The notes under the pieces are model-generated. The model saw only the letters and a program-made list of their open reading frames with translations, did not search any database and had not been told where the DNA came from. The position numbers and the translations under genes are program-made. DNA of 64,000 bases from Roseivirga sp. (GTDB lineage Bacteria; Bacteroidota; Bacteroidia; Cytophagales; Cyclobacteriaceae): assembly GCA_018402485.1 (NCBI GenBank), contig JAGYIY010000001.1:1272001-1336000 (forward strand), given 5' to 3'. This document shows positions 1 through 6,431 of the stretch, piece by piece; positions within the stretch are counted from its first letter, which is position 1, and each line of letters starts with the position of its first letter.

Positions 1-2
1 CA

Positions 3-308
3 GCAGATATGGGCATCCCTGACTTTATGTTCAAAGAGGCTTGGAAGAGTTTTGATGATGAAGTAAATGATTATAGTAAATTCATGCGCTTTTCTCATCT
101 TTTAAAAAATACTTCTTTACCTGCGCTGTTGCTCTTTTCCGATGGAGATAAAACAACGCCCTCTTGGATTTTAGAAGCGGAGATGGAAGGGATGATGCAT
201 GTGTATCCTGTTCTTTTCAAGAATGCCGAACATGTGCAAATCTATACCAACGAAGAATACAAGGAGCGTTACGCCGACCGGGTAAACCAATTTTTAAGAA
301 TGGAGTGA
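3..308 (+). CDS. alpha/beta hydrolase, C-terminal part (5' end outside window)
   Basis: The reading frame is open to the left edge, so only the last ~100 residues are present. The segment LLLFSDGDKTTP carries the Asp loop and NAEHVQIY the catalytic His that close the triad of alpha/beta hydrolase fold enzymes; the Ser nucleophile would lie outside. Substrate cannot be inferred. The stop codon is embedded in a small hairpin (GGAGT at 302-306 with ACTCC at 312-316) that may end its transcript just before the promoter of the next gene. Confidence 0.7.
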   Translation, partial: ADMGIPDFMFKEAWKSFDDEVNDYSKFMRFSHLLKNTSLPALLLFSDGDKTTPSWILEAEMEGMMHVYPVLFKNAEHVQIYTNEEYKERYADRVNQFLRME

Positions 309-316
309 AAGACTCC

Positions 317-348
317 TTGCTCTTTCGCTTTGAAAAACATTAGTTTTG
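317..348 (+). promoter_or_regulatory. Bacteroidota-type promoter for the PLP/CBS-domain gene
   Basis: TAGTTTTG at 341-348 matches the -7 consensus TAnnTTTG, with TTG at 317-319 about 21 nt upstream as a -33 element. The predicted start lies about 20 nt before the ATG at 372. Confidence 0.55.
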
Positions 349-371
349 TCAATCACCTAAGGAAATAAAAA

Positions 372-1748
372 ATGAAATACTACAATTCAATTATTGAAAC
401 CATTGGTAATACGCCATTGATCCGATTAAATAAGCTGGCTAAAAAAGTAAAAGGAACGGTTTTAGTAAAAGTAGAATATTTCAACCCAGGGAATTCCATG
501 AAAGATCGTATGGCATTGAAAATGATTGAGGATGCTGAGGCCGAAGGCTTGTTAAAACCGGGAGGTACCATCATTGAAGGAACTTCCGGAAATACCGGTA
601 TGGGCTTGGCCTTAGGTGCAATTGCCAAAGGTTACAAATGTATTTTCACGCTTGCTGATAAACAATCACAAGAAAAGATAGACATTCTGAAAGCGGTGGG
701 TGCGGAAGTCATTGTGTGCCCTACCAACGTAAGTCCTGATGATGAACGCTCTTATTATTCCGTGGCCAGAAAGCTTAACCAAGACATTCCCAATTCTTTC
801 TATCCCAACCAATACGATAACCTCTCCAACACCAAAGCACATTATGAAACCACTGGCCCTGAAATTTGGACAGATACCGAGGGGAAAATTACCCACTATG
901 CAGCAGGAGTTGGTACCGGTGGATCAATGTGCGGAACAGCAAAGTACCTAAAAGAGCAAAATCCTGCCGTTGTTTCTGTGGGTATCGATACTTATGGCTC
1001 TGTTTTTAAAAAATACAAGGAAACCGGACAATTTGATGAGAAGGAAATTTACCCTTACCTCACCGAAGGCATCGGGGAAGATATTTTACCTAAAAATGTT
1101 GATTTTGATCAAATTGACCATTTTGTTAAGGTAACCGATAAGGATGGAGCGATCATGACACGAAGGTTGGCCCGAGAAGAAGGATTATTCTGTGGCTGGT
1201 CTTGTGGCTCAGCTGTAGCAGGTGCCCTGACTTGGGCAGAAGAGCACCTCAAAGAAGATGATGTGATGGTGATTATTTTACCAGACCATGGTACCCGCTA
1301 CTTGGGTAAGGTGTACAATGACGACTGGATGAAGGCACGTGGGTTTTTAGAAGAAAGGGTGTTTAAGACAGCAGCTGATGTGCTTTCAGAGCAAACTGGT
1401 AATGCGAACCTCAGAACCATTTCTAAAAATGCCTCTGTTGGCGAGGCCATTCAAATGATGACCCAAAATAGTATTTCACAATTACCTGTGACCGATGCTA
1501 CCGAATTTGTTGGGAGTTTAGTGGACTCAAAGCTATTGGCACAGATGATTGAAGACCCACAACTAAAAGACAAAAAGATTGAAGAAGTAATGGATGCGCC
1601 TTTCCAGTTTGTGCCTTCTGATAATACTCTGGATGTGCTGTCTTCGGTCATAACCAAAGATAACCCTGCAGTAATGGTAAGAGATCATCAAGATGTAGTA
1701 CATATTATTACACGGCATGATTTACTAAATGCCATGACAAATTATTAA
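372..1748 (+). CDS. cystathionine beta-synthase-like PLP enzyme with C-terminal CBS pair
   Basis: A 458-residue fold-type II PLP enzyme that most likely condenses serine (or an activated serine) with homocysteine or a related thiol in the cytoplasm. The PLP lysine is Lys44 in NSMKDR, the substrate loop is GTSGNTG (70-76), and the phosphate-binding glycine loop GVGTGGS is near 178. Residues from about 345 form two CBS domains, which in this family bind adenosyl ligands and regulate activity. There is no N-terminal haem extension, unlike vertebrate CBS. No sulfur-pathway gene is adjacent, so cystathionine beta-synthase versus cysteine synthase cannot be settled here. Its stop overlaps the end of the convergent gene by 4 nt. 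Confidence 0.85.
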   Translation: MKYYNSIIETIGNTPLIRLNKLAKKVKGTVLVKVEYFNPGNSMKDRMALKMIEDAEAEGLLKPGGTIIEGTSGNTGMGLALGAIAKGYKCIFTLADKQSQEKIDILKAVGAEVIVCPTNVSPDDERSYYSVARKLNQDIPNSFYPNQYDNLSNTKAHYETTGPEIWTDTEGKITHYAAGVGTGGSMCGTAKYLKEQNPAVVSVGIDTYGSVFKKYKETGQFDEKEIYPYLTEGIGEDILPKNVDFDQIDHFVKVTDKDGAIMTRRLAREEGLFCGWSCGSAVAGALTWAEEHLKEDDVMVIILPDHGTRYLGKVYNDDWMKARGFLEERVFKTAADVLSEQTGNANLRTISKNASVGEAIQMMTQNSISQLPVTDATEFVGSLVDSKLLAQMIEDPQLKDKKIEEVMDAPFQFVPSDNTLDVLSSVITKDNPAVMVRDHQDVVHIITRHDLLNAMTNY

Positions 1749-2509
1749 GAAAAAGTGCCTTTCCGAGTTTTTTTACGGTAAAAAGCGATAAGAAATCCAA
1801 TCAATACTAAGCTACAAGCTATGGCTGTGTATTGCACCTGAGAAGCTTTTCCAGCTTGTTCTACAGCTATGGCCAACAAAGACCAAATACCAACATAGGT
1901 CGGGATCACCCAATTTTTCCTGTTGATGAGAAGGGCATAAATGCCTGCGGAAATAATGACCAAAAGTATGGCCCATGTTTGAGGCTGAAAAAGGAATGAC
2001 CACTCTATTTTCGAGAGAAATGCACTGATGTTGGCGACCAACGCCACGATGATCCAGCCGGTATACAATAATACAGGGCCTCGATACATCCATCGTTGTT
2101 TAGACGTGGTGTAGTTCAGTTTTCCGGTAATCTCGGCAATGTATAATAGGGAACTGAGTAGAAGAATCATTACGATTACACTTAAGCCAGTTTGCTCAGT
2201 AAGCCAAACATAAATCCACAGCATATTGAAGATGTGTGTACTCAACCAAATGAACCACTCTTTTGAAGTATAAAGTAATTCATTACTTGTGAATGAAAGG
2301 TATAGGAAGAAAATGGCCTGAACGATGATAGCTAAGTAGATCAGACCCCAAATTGAAAAAGCATAGGCCGCAGGAGTGAAGAAGTTATCATAATCACGGC
2401 TGAGTGAGCCCATGGTATTATCATTCAATTGACCGCTATTAGCATAGTACCCCCAATAAATAACGACCAATACAAGTACAAGATTAACCCATGGGAACAG
2501 CTTTTTCAT
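1745..2509 (-). CDS. TspO/MBR-like tryptophan-rich membrane protein
   Basis: A 254-residue, very hydrophobic protein with about seven predicted membrane segments and many Trp residues. The stretch FTPAAYAFSIWGLIYLAI is typical of the TspO/MBR (tryptophan-rich sensory protein) superfamily as seen in Bacteroidota, where proteins are longer than the five-helix ~160-residue TspO. TspO binds porphyrins and cholesterol in other systems; whether this longer relative does is unknown. It is a single gene, convergent with the CBS-domain enzyme. No clear TAnnTTTG box is visible upstream. Confidence 0.65.
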   Translation of the reverse strand: MKKLFPWVNLVLVLVVIYWGYYANSGQLNDNTMGSLSRDYDNFFTPAAYAFSIWGLIYLAIIVQAIFFLYLSFTSNELLYTSKEWFIWLSTHIFNMLWIYVWLTEQTGLSVIVMILLLSSLLYIAEITGKLNYTTSKQRWMYRGPVLLYTGWIIVALVANISAFLSKIEWSFLFQPQTWAILLVIISAGIYALLINRKNWVIPTYVGIWSLLAIAVEQAGKASQVQYTAIACSLVLIGFLIAFYRKKTRKGTFS

Positions 2510-2905
2510 ATTATCAATGCTTTTTTAATGCTTATGGTCTCATCGGTAGCTTATCAATTGCACGGTAAAGGGAGTTATGTTCAATTTGAGCCAACCATAA
2601 CTTCTTTACCCCACTACCTAGACCTCTTAAGGTAACACTAAAAATGGTTGGCCTTAGCTTATTTTTGCAAATTTCCTTTGATGGCTCAACGGATCCGAAA
2701 GGATTTGTGACACACACTTTTCATTGTCAATGAAAACCTTGTGTTTATACTCCCATAAGCAACTGAGAGGAACCGTATCTCAAATGCGGAAACGTTTCTA
2801 ACAAATTGCATGACCACCTGTCATTTTTATACAAATTTCTTCGCCCCCAACTTGCAACATAATTGCAAATGCATTAATGTTGCATAAAACACAAACAAAA
2901 AAACT
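2510..2905. other. 396-nt divergent intergenic region
   Basis: This holds the 5' regions of the leftward TspO-like gene and the rightward lipoprotein gene. The only structured element I see is the TGCA-repeat palindrome at 2853-2884. A 61-codon frame on the minus strand (2532-2717) has no ribosome-binding site, recognisable protein character or neighbour logic and is not called. Confidence 0.6.
2853..2884. promoter_or_regulatory. palindromic operator candidate with four TGCA cores
   Basis: TGCAACAT (2853-2860) and ATGTTGCA (2877-2884) are perfect inverted repeats. Between them are two more TGCA cores (2864-2867 and 2870-2873), so TGCA recurs at 11-nt spacing on each side of the dyad, one helical turn. 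It ends 21 nt before the ATG at 2906, where a repressor would block initiation. The arrangement suits a dimeric regulator such as a Fur-superfamily metal sensor, but I cannot name it. Confidence 0.5.
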
Positions 2906-3478
2906 ATGAAACACTTGTTAAAACTGAAATGGATGATGGCTTTGGTAGTAGTAGCATTATTAACGTCTTGCGGAAACGATGATGATCCGGAGCCGGTGAA
3001 TGAGGAGGAACTCATTACCACCTTGAATCTCACATTTACGAATACAAATGACAATGCAGATATTGTTACGGCTAGCTTTAAAGACCTGGATGGTCCTGGT
3101 GGAAATACCCCAGTGATACAAAATCCTACACTTTCTGCCAATAGCTCATACCGAGTGACTGTAGAATTTTTAAATGAGTCTGAATCACCTGTCGAGGATG
3201 TTACCGAAGAAGTAGAAGAGGAAGGAGACGAGCATCAGGTGTTTTTTGTATCTGGTAACGGTTTGAATTTTACTTATACTTATGATGATACTGATGCTAA
3301 TGGTAACCCCTTGGGTTTAATAGGTACCGGTACGGTTGGAGCTGCCGGAAATGGCACATTGAACGTTGTGCTAATTCATGAACCAAATAAATCTGCAGCA
3401 GGTGTAAGCAACGGTGATCCAAGCAATGCAGGTGGAGAAACAGATATCAGTGTTACATTTAATGTAACCGTCCAGTAA
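2906..3478 (+). CDS. small acidic surface lipoprotein, function unknown
   Basis: A 190-residue protein with a lipoprotein signal peptide (positive start, hydrophobic 10-20, lipobox LLTSC with Cys22), followed by an acidic run (CGNDDDPEP) of the kind that marks surface-exposed lipoproteins in Bacteroidota. The mature part is beta-rich, Thr/Asn/Gly-rich and strongly acidic, including a Glu-rich loop near residues 97-110. Similar small lipoproteins in Bacteroidota often sit beside TonB receptors, but the nearest receptor here is 3 kb away. The palindrome just upstream suggests tight, perhaps metal-dependent, control. The function is not known. Confidence 0.75.
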   Translation: MKHLLKLKWMMALVVVALLTSCGNDDDPEPVNEEELITTLNLTFTNTNDNADIVTASFKDLDGPGGNTPVIQNPTLSANSSYRVTVEFLNESESPVEDVTEEVEEEGDEHQVFFVSGNGLNFTYTYDDTDANGNPLGLIGTGTVGAAGNGTLNVVLIHEPNKSAAGVSNGDPSNAGGETDISVTFNVTVQ

Positions 3479-3501
3479 ATCGTTTTAGTACTTCAGATAG
3501 A

Positions 3502-3545
3502 CTGTTTCTGGCTCGTATTTCTACTTTAGAATGCGAGCTGGACAG
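3502..3545 (+). other. extended hairpin in the lipoprotein 3' UTR
   Basis: GCTCGTATT (3511-3519) pairs with AATGCGAGC (3530-3538), one G-U pair, and CTGT (3502-3505) with ACAG (3542-3545) extends the stem. No T-tract follows, so it is not a terminator. It may stabilise the 3' end of the lipoprotein mRNA or be part of a 3'-derived RNA. Confidence 0.4.
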
Positions 3546-3643
3546 CAGTTTACTCAATTTAGCATAGGTGCGATATCATAGTGGAGAAGCACCCAGCAAA
3601 TGATTTTTTTACTTGTTACAATTCTTATTATGGTTAGAAGAGA

Positions 3644-3672
3644 AGCATTGGCATACGGTCAATGCTTTTTTT
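3644..3672 (+). terminator. intrinsic terminator after the lipoprotein gene
   Basis: AGCATTG (3644-3650) pairs with CAATGCT (3660-3666) across a 9-nt loop, followed by seven T (3666-3672). It ends a 3' UTR of about 190 nt for the lipoprotein gene. Confidence 0.65.
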
Positions 3673-3675
3673 ACA

Positions 3676-3704
3676 TAAAAAAACCCCAACACGAGGTTGG
3701 GGTT
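3676..3704 (-). terminator. minus-strand intrinsic terminator of the candidate small RNA
   Basis: AACCCCAAC (3682-3690) pairs with GTTGGGGTT (3696-3704) over a 5-nt loop. The A-tract at 3677-3683 becomes a T-tract on the minus strand, and there is no T-tract on the other side, so the terminator acts leftward. Confidence 0.7.
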
Positions 3705-3782
3705 GCAAGCAAAGAGTTAGGTTTCATCCCAATTTAAAAATGGTAGCGTGGATGACCGCTATCCATTTGTTTCATTAAATTT
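3676..3782 (-). ncRNA. candidate small RNA of about 107 nt with own promoter and terminator
   Basis: On the minus strand a perfect -7 element TAGATTTG (plus-strand 3787-3794) is preceded by a T-rich -33 region and would start transcription near 3782. The RNA would contain an 11-bp hairpin with a single-nucleotide bulge (plus-strand arms 3738-3748 and 3757-3768) and end in a strong terminator (3676-3704). No gene lies on this strand between the promoter and the terminator: the flanking genes, 2906-3478 and 3850-4593, both point right. No reading frame of note is inside. I do not recognise the class. Confidence 0.5.
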
Positions 3783-3786
3783 GAGT

Positions 3787-3817
3787 CAAATCTAAGGACG
3801 CGTTAGACTTAAAAAAA
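3787..3817 (-). promoter_or_regulatory. promoter of the candidate small RNA
   Basis: Read on the minus strand, TAGATTTG (3787-3794) is an exact TAnnTTTG -7 box. A 19-nt spacer leads to TTTT within a T-run at 3814-3817, close to the TTTG -33 consensus. Confidence 0.5.
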
Positions 3818-3849
3818 CTATTTTGGGAAAATCTTAAAAAAAACTTTTC

Positions 3850-4593
3850 GTGCTGAAAACAATCATTCGATACACATACACGGGCTGGTGTGCAATTACC
3901 TTTGTTTTACCTATGCTGATATTCAGTTTACCTATGGTAATTCCCCTACTCATTTCGCGAAAACTAGACTTCATAACCTTCTTTTTTATTCGTTTGTGGG
4001 TGTTCTGTTTCTCATTATTTTCAGGAATACGTTTTAAAGGTCATAACAAAAATCTCGTTGATCGTAAAAAGTCCTATATTTTTGTCATCAATCATACCTC
4101 TTTTTTAGATGCTCCTGCTATCCCCATTGCCATTCCCTCTAGTTTGGTTGCTTTAGGAAAACAAGAATTAGCTCGGATTCCTGTTTTTGGTTGGATTGCA
4201 GGTCATTTTGCCATTTGGGTAGATCGCACAAGTCCGGAAAGCCGAAAAGCAGGTAGTGCTCAACTAAAAGAATTGCTCAAGGGAGGAACATCCGTACTTG
4301 TTGCACCAGAAGGCACCCGGAATAATACCGATGAACCCTTGTTACCTTTTAAATACGGACCGTTTCGTTTGGCAATAGAATCTCAAATACCAATCATTCC
4401 AGTGATCATACACAATGCATCTAAACTGATGCAACGTGGTAGTTTACTGCTTCGTCCGGGAGTTGTAAATTGCTATTGCCTTCCTGAAATTCCGGTAAGT
4501 CATTTAACTGATGACGATTTGGACGATTTGACCCAAAGCACATACCTTTTAATGAAAGAAAAAATAGAAGAGTTGAATAACGCTCTTACATAA
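3850..4593 (+). CDS. plsC: 1-acyl-sn-glycerol-3-phosphate acyltransferase (PlsC family)
   Basis: A 247-residue membrane-associated acyltransferase that should transfer a fatty acyl chain to lysophosphatidic acid in phospholipid synthesis. Family motifs are in order: NHTSFLD (the catalytic HxxxxD, residues about 76-82), the FAIWVDRTSP block, and VAPEGTR (about 151-157) for phosphate binding. Two hydrophobic segments near residues 10-32 and 40-60 anchor it. The start is GTG; no in-frame ATG precedes the conserved region. A hairpin immediately after the stop may end the transcript. Confidence 0.85.
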   Translation: MLKTIIRYTYTGWCAITFVLPMLIFSLPMVIPLLISRKLDFITFFFIRLWVFCFSLFSGIRFKGHNKNLVDRKKSYIFVINHTSFLDAPAIPIAIPSSLVALGKQELARIPVFGWIAGHFAIWVDRTSPESRKAGSAQLKELLKGGTSVLVAPEGTRNNTDEPLLPFKYGPFRLAIESQIPIIPVIIHNASKLMQRGSLLLRPGVVNCYCLPEIPVSHLTDDDLDDLTQSTYLLMKEKIEELNNALT

Positions 4594-4618
4594 ATCAGGG
4601 AGGTAAGCCCGATTTATA
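4590..4618 (+). terminator. hairpin after plsC, probable weak terminator
   Basis: ATAAATC/GATTTAT plus GGG/CCC pair around a 7-nt loop, starting at the plsC stop codon. Only a broken T-rich stretch follows, so termination strength is doubtful. Confidence 0.4.
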
Positions 4619-4747
4619 TGCTCTTTCTTTTTGCCAACTTCCATCAGCTCAAAGCTGATAAAATGGTTTCGGATTAAACTAACTACCAAAATAAGGATGG
4701 CTTATCGCTGGCGTTTACGGTGTTCTCTACTTTTTTTTAAAAAATCG

Positions 4748-5485
4748 CTAGTTGACAATTTCAGCACCACCAAAAATGACGATACCCTTGATAATAAGAT
4801 GGTGCTGTGGGTTTGCCTCATTTATACTTGTGGCTTTTACAATTCTTTTATCTGACAATCCACCGAAAAGGGCAGTGGCTTTGATGGATACAGTCCAATC
4901 GGTAGGAACTCTGATTTTAGAACCTCCAAAGAGGTAGAAGACATCAATTTGTGCTCCTTCTTGATGTAGCTTAGCTGTGGTTAAATCAATGTTAGACCCC
5001 CCAAAAATGGCTGTCAACTGGCCATATTGGAAAAGCGGATGATTGAATACCCTATCTCCCCCCCCAAACAAAGCAAAATCTGAAACACCATCTCCCGCAT
5101 CTGCTGTGTCTGCTGGACCATTAGCTACTTTTAACTTCGCTCGTTTCATCAGGGTGGCACCTACAAAAACCAACAATAACGGCCAAAAATCTAGGATTGA
5201 GAATTCTACATTGAAAAGATAATCAGCTCCTAAAAGCAGCCCTAATAGGAGTAAAAAAACTCCCTTTCTTTTTTCATCGGTGGCAATCCATAAAAAAAGT
5301 CCTGAACCTATTAAAATATTTTCCCAATGGAATAAGTAACTACGCAGTGTTGGGGGAAGCAGCTGAAAATTAGAAAAAAGCCAAGTAAGACCAATAATGA
5401 TCAACAGAGCGCCTATTACTGTATGTTGGTTTCGCTTTTGCACATGCTCAAATGAGGGATGAAGGTAGCAAATCGAGCTACACAA
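4748..5485 (-). CDS. LiaF-like membrane protein
   Basis: A protein of up to 245 residues with four predicted membrane segments in the N-terminal half (roughly 20-108), containing the NWPL-like element LDFWPLLLVFVG, and a C-terminal soluble half with repeated FGG turns (LFGGGDRVF, IFGGSNIDL, LFGGSKIRV, LFGGLSDKR, IFGGAEIVN). This is the layout of the LiaF / cell-wall-active antibiotic response family. In Firmicutes LiaF modulates a LiaRS two-component system; no such kinase is adjacent here. The first 14 residues look atypical, and a GTG at 5443 giving VQKRNQHTV is a credible alternative start. Confidence 0.7.
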   Translation of the reverse strand: MCSSICYLHPSFEHVQKRNQHTVIGALLIIIGLTWLFSNFQLLPPTLRSYLFHWENILIGSGLFLWIATDEKRKGVFLLLLGLLLGADYLFNVEFSILDFWPLLLVFVGATLMKRAKLKVANGPADTADAGDGVSDFALFGGGDRVFNHPLFQYGQLTAIFGGSNIDLTTAKLHQEGAQIDVFYLFGGSKIRVPTDWTVSIKATALFGGLSDKRIVKATSINEANPQHHLIIKGIVIFGGAEIVN

Positions 5486-5561
5486 AACAAAGTGAATTCT
5501 AACAAAGGCTTGTTTGAAATGGTAGATTTCTTAACTACTTTTGAACCTCCATTCATGACTT

Positions 5562-5645
5562 GCGCACGTGGTGGAATTGGTAGACACGCCACCTTGAGGG
5601 GGTGGTGCATTCAGTTGTGTGGAGGTTCGAATCCTCTCGTGCGCA
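5562..5645 (+). tRNA. tRNA-Leu (anticodon GAG)
   Basis: Acceptor arms GCGCACG (5562-5568) and CGTGCGC (5638-5644) pair over 7 bp. The anticodon stem CCACC/GGTGG holds the loop TTGAGGG, giving anticodon GAG. A long class II variable arm and a T arm with TTCGAAT follow. The discriminator base is A at 5645 and the 3' CCA is not encoded. Confidence 0.95.
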
Positions 5646-5744
5646 CTTTTTTATCCCCATCATATAATTCTTTCTCCGTTAATCACAGGTAAGTGCAATG
5701 ATTCGAATGGTATGTTTTATCTTGTGCTTTCGCGATAAGAGTCC

Positions 5745-6299
5745 ATGGAGACCAGGTATGGAAAATTTTGGGTAGTGCTCTTGATGGTGTGTTTCATCTC
5801 ACCTCTATGCTTGAATTATGCCTTTTTGAAATTGAGGCAGTACAAAATAAAAGAGCAGGTGCAACACAAACTCTTGCAAGAAGTAGAACCATCAGAACTT
5901 GTTACCCTGCGTTTCACAGCGGAAGAAGCAAAAGAGCAGCTGGACTGGGAGCACAGCAGAGAATTTGAGTACAAAGGGCAAATGTATGATGTGGTAAGTA
6001 AAGCGGTGAAGGGAGATACCATCATTTACACTGTTTGGTGGGATAAAGCAGAAACCAAAATCAAAAATGAATTAAAAAGGGTGTTGGCAGGGTTCCTGCA
6101 GCGTGATATGAGCCGTCAGCCCTTTCAAGAGCAGCTTAGCTATTTCTACAAGCATTTACAATGTCTATCCATCGCATCTTGGCATCTAACCAAAGAAGGC
6201 ATTGATCAAGTATTTACCTTTCAAATGCCTTATTTATACCACGAAAAAGTTGATTTTTCGCCTCCAGTTCCCCCTCCCAATTCCATTTCTTTTACATAA
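5745..6299 (+). CDS. membrane-anchored protein of unknown function upstream of a TonB receptor
   Basis: A 184-residue protein with one N-terminal hydrophobic segment (about 8-29) and the rest predicted to be periplasmic. It has a Lys/Glu-rich stretch, a central block EFEYKGQMYDVVSKAVKGD followed by an aromatic patch (YTVWWDKAE), and a Pro-rich tail (SPPVPPPNSIS). Small proteins with this general layout are found next to TonB-dependent receptors in Bacteroidota, sometimes in metal-related loci, but I do not recognise a named family with confidence. The receptor starts 132 nt downstream from its own promoter, so the pairing rests on position. Confidence 0.65.
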   Translation: METRYGKFWVVLLMVCFISPLCLNYAFLKLRQYKIKEQVQHKLLQEVEPSELVTLRFTAEEAKEQLDWEHSREFEYKGQMYDVVSKAVKGDTIIYTVWWDKAETKIKNELKRVLAGFLQRDMSRQPFQEQLSYFYKHLQCLSIASWHLTKEGIDQVFTFQMPYLYHEKVDFSPPVPPPNSISFT

Positions 6300-6365
6300 G
6301 GGTTCTTTAGTGGATGCATAGTATTCCTTTTTCTGAAGGTGTTTTTCCATTCCACTAAGGATTCA

Positions 6366-6398
6366 TTATGCGCCTAAAAATTACTTTTGAGCGCATAA
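6366..6398 (+). promoter_or_regulatory. promoter of the TonB receptor with inverted repeat around the -7 box
   Basis: TACTTTTG (6382-6389) is an exact -7 element. It sits inside a perfect inverted repeat, TTATGCGC (6366-6373) and GCGCATAA (6391-6398). No TTTG -33 element is present, and a protein on the repeat would cover the start site near 6395. This suggests a regulated promoter, with 5' UTR about 35 nt. Confidence 0.5.
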
Positions 6399-6431
6399 GG
6401 TCTAATCTATTGAAAACATAACAAGATAAAC

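Noticed and set aside
2532-2717. 61-codon minus-strand frame upstream of the TspO-like gene
   Set aside because: No recognisable protein features, no promoter or ribosome-binding site, and it lies in a divergent regulatory region.
4631-4855. 74-codon plus-strand frame after plsC
   Set aside because: Its second half is antisense to the LiaF-like gene, and the composition is unlike a protein.
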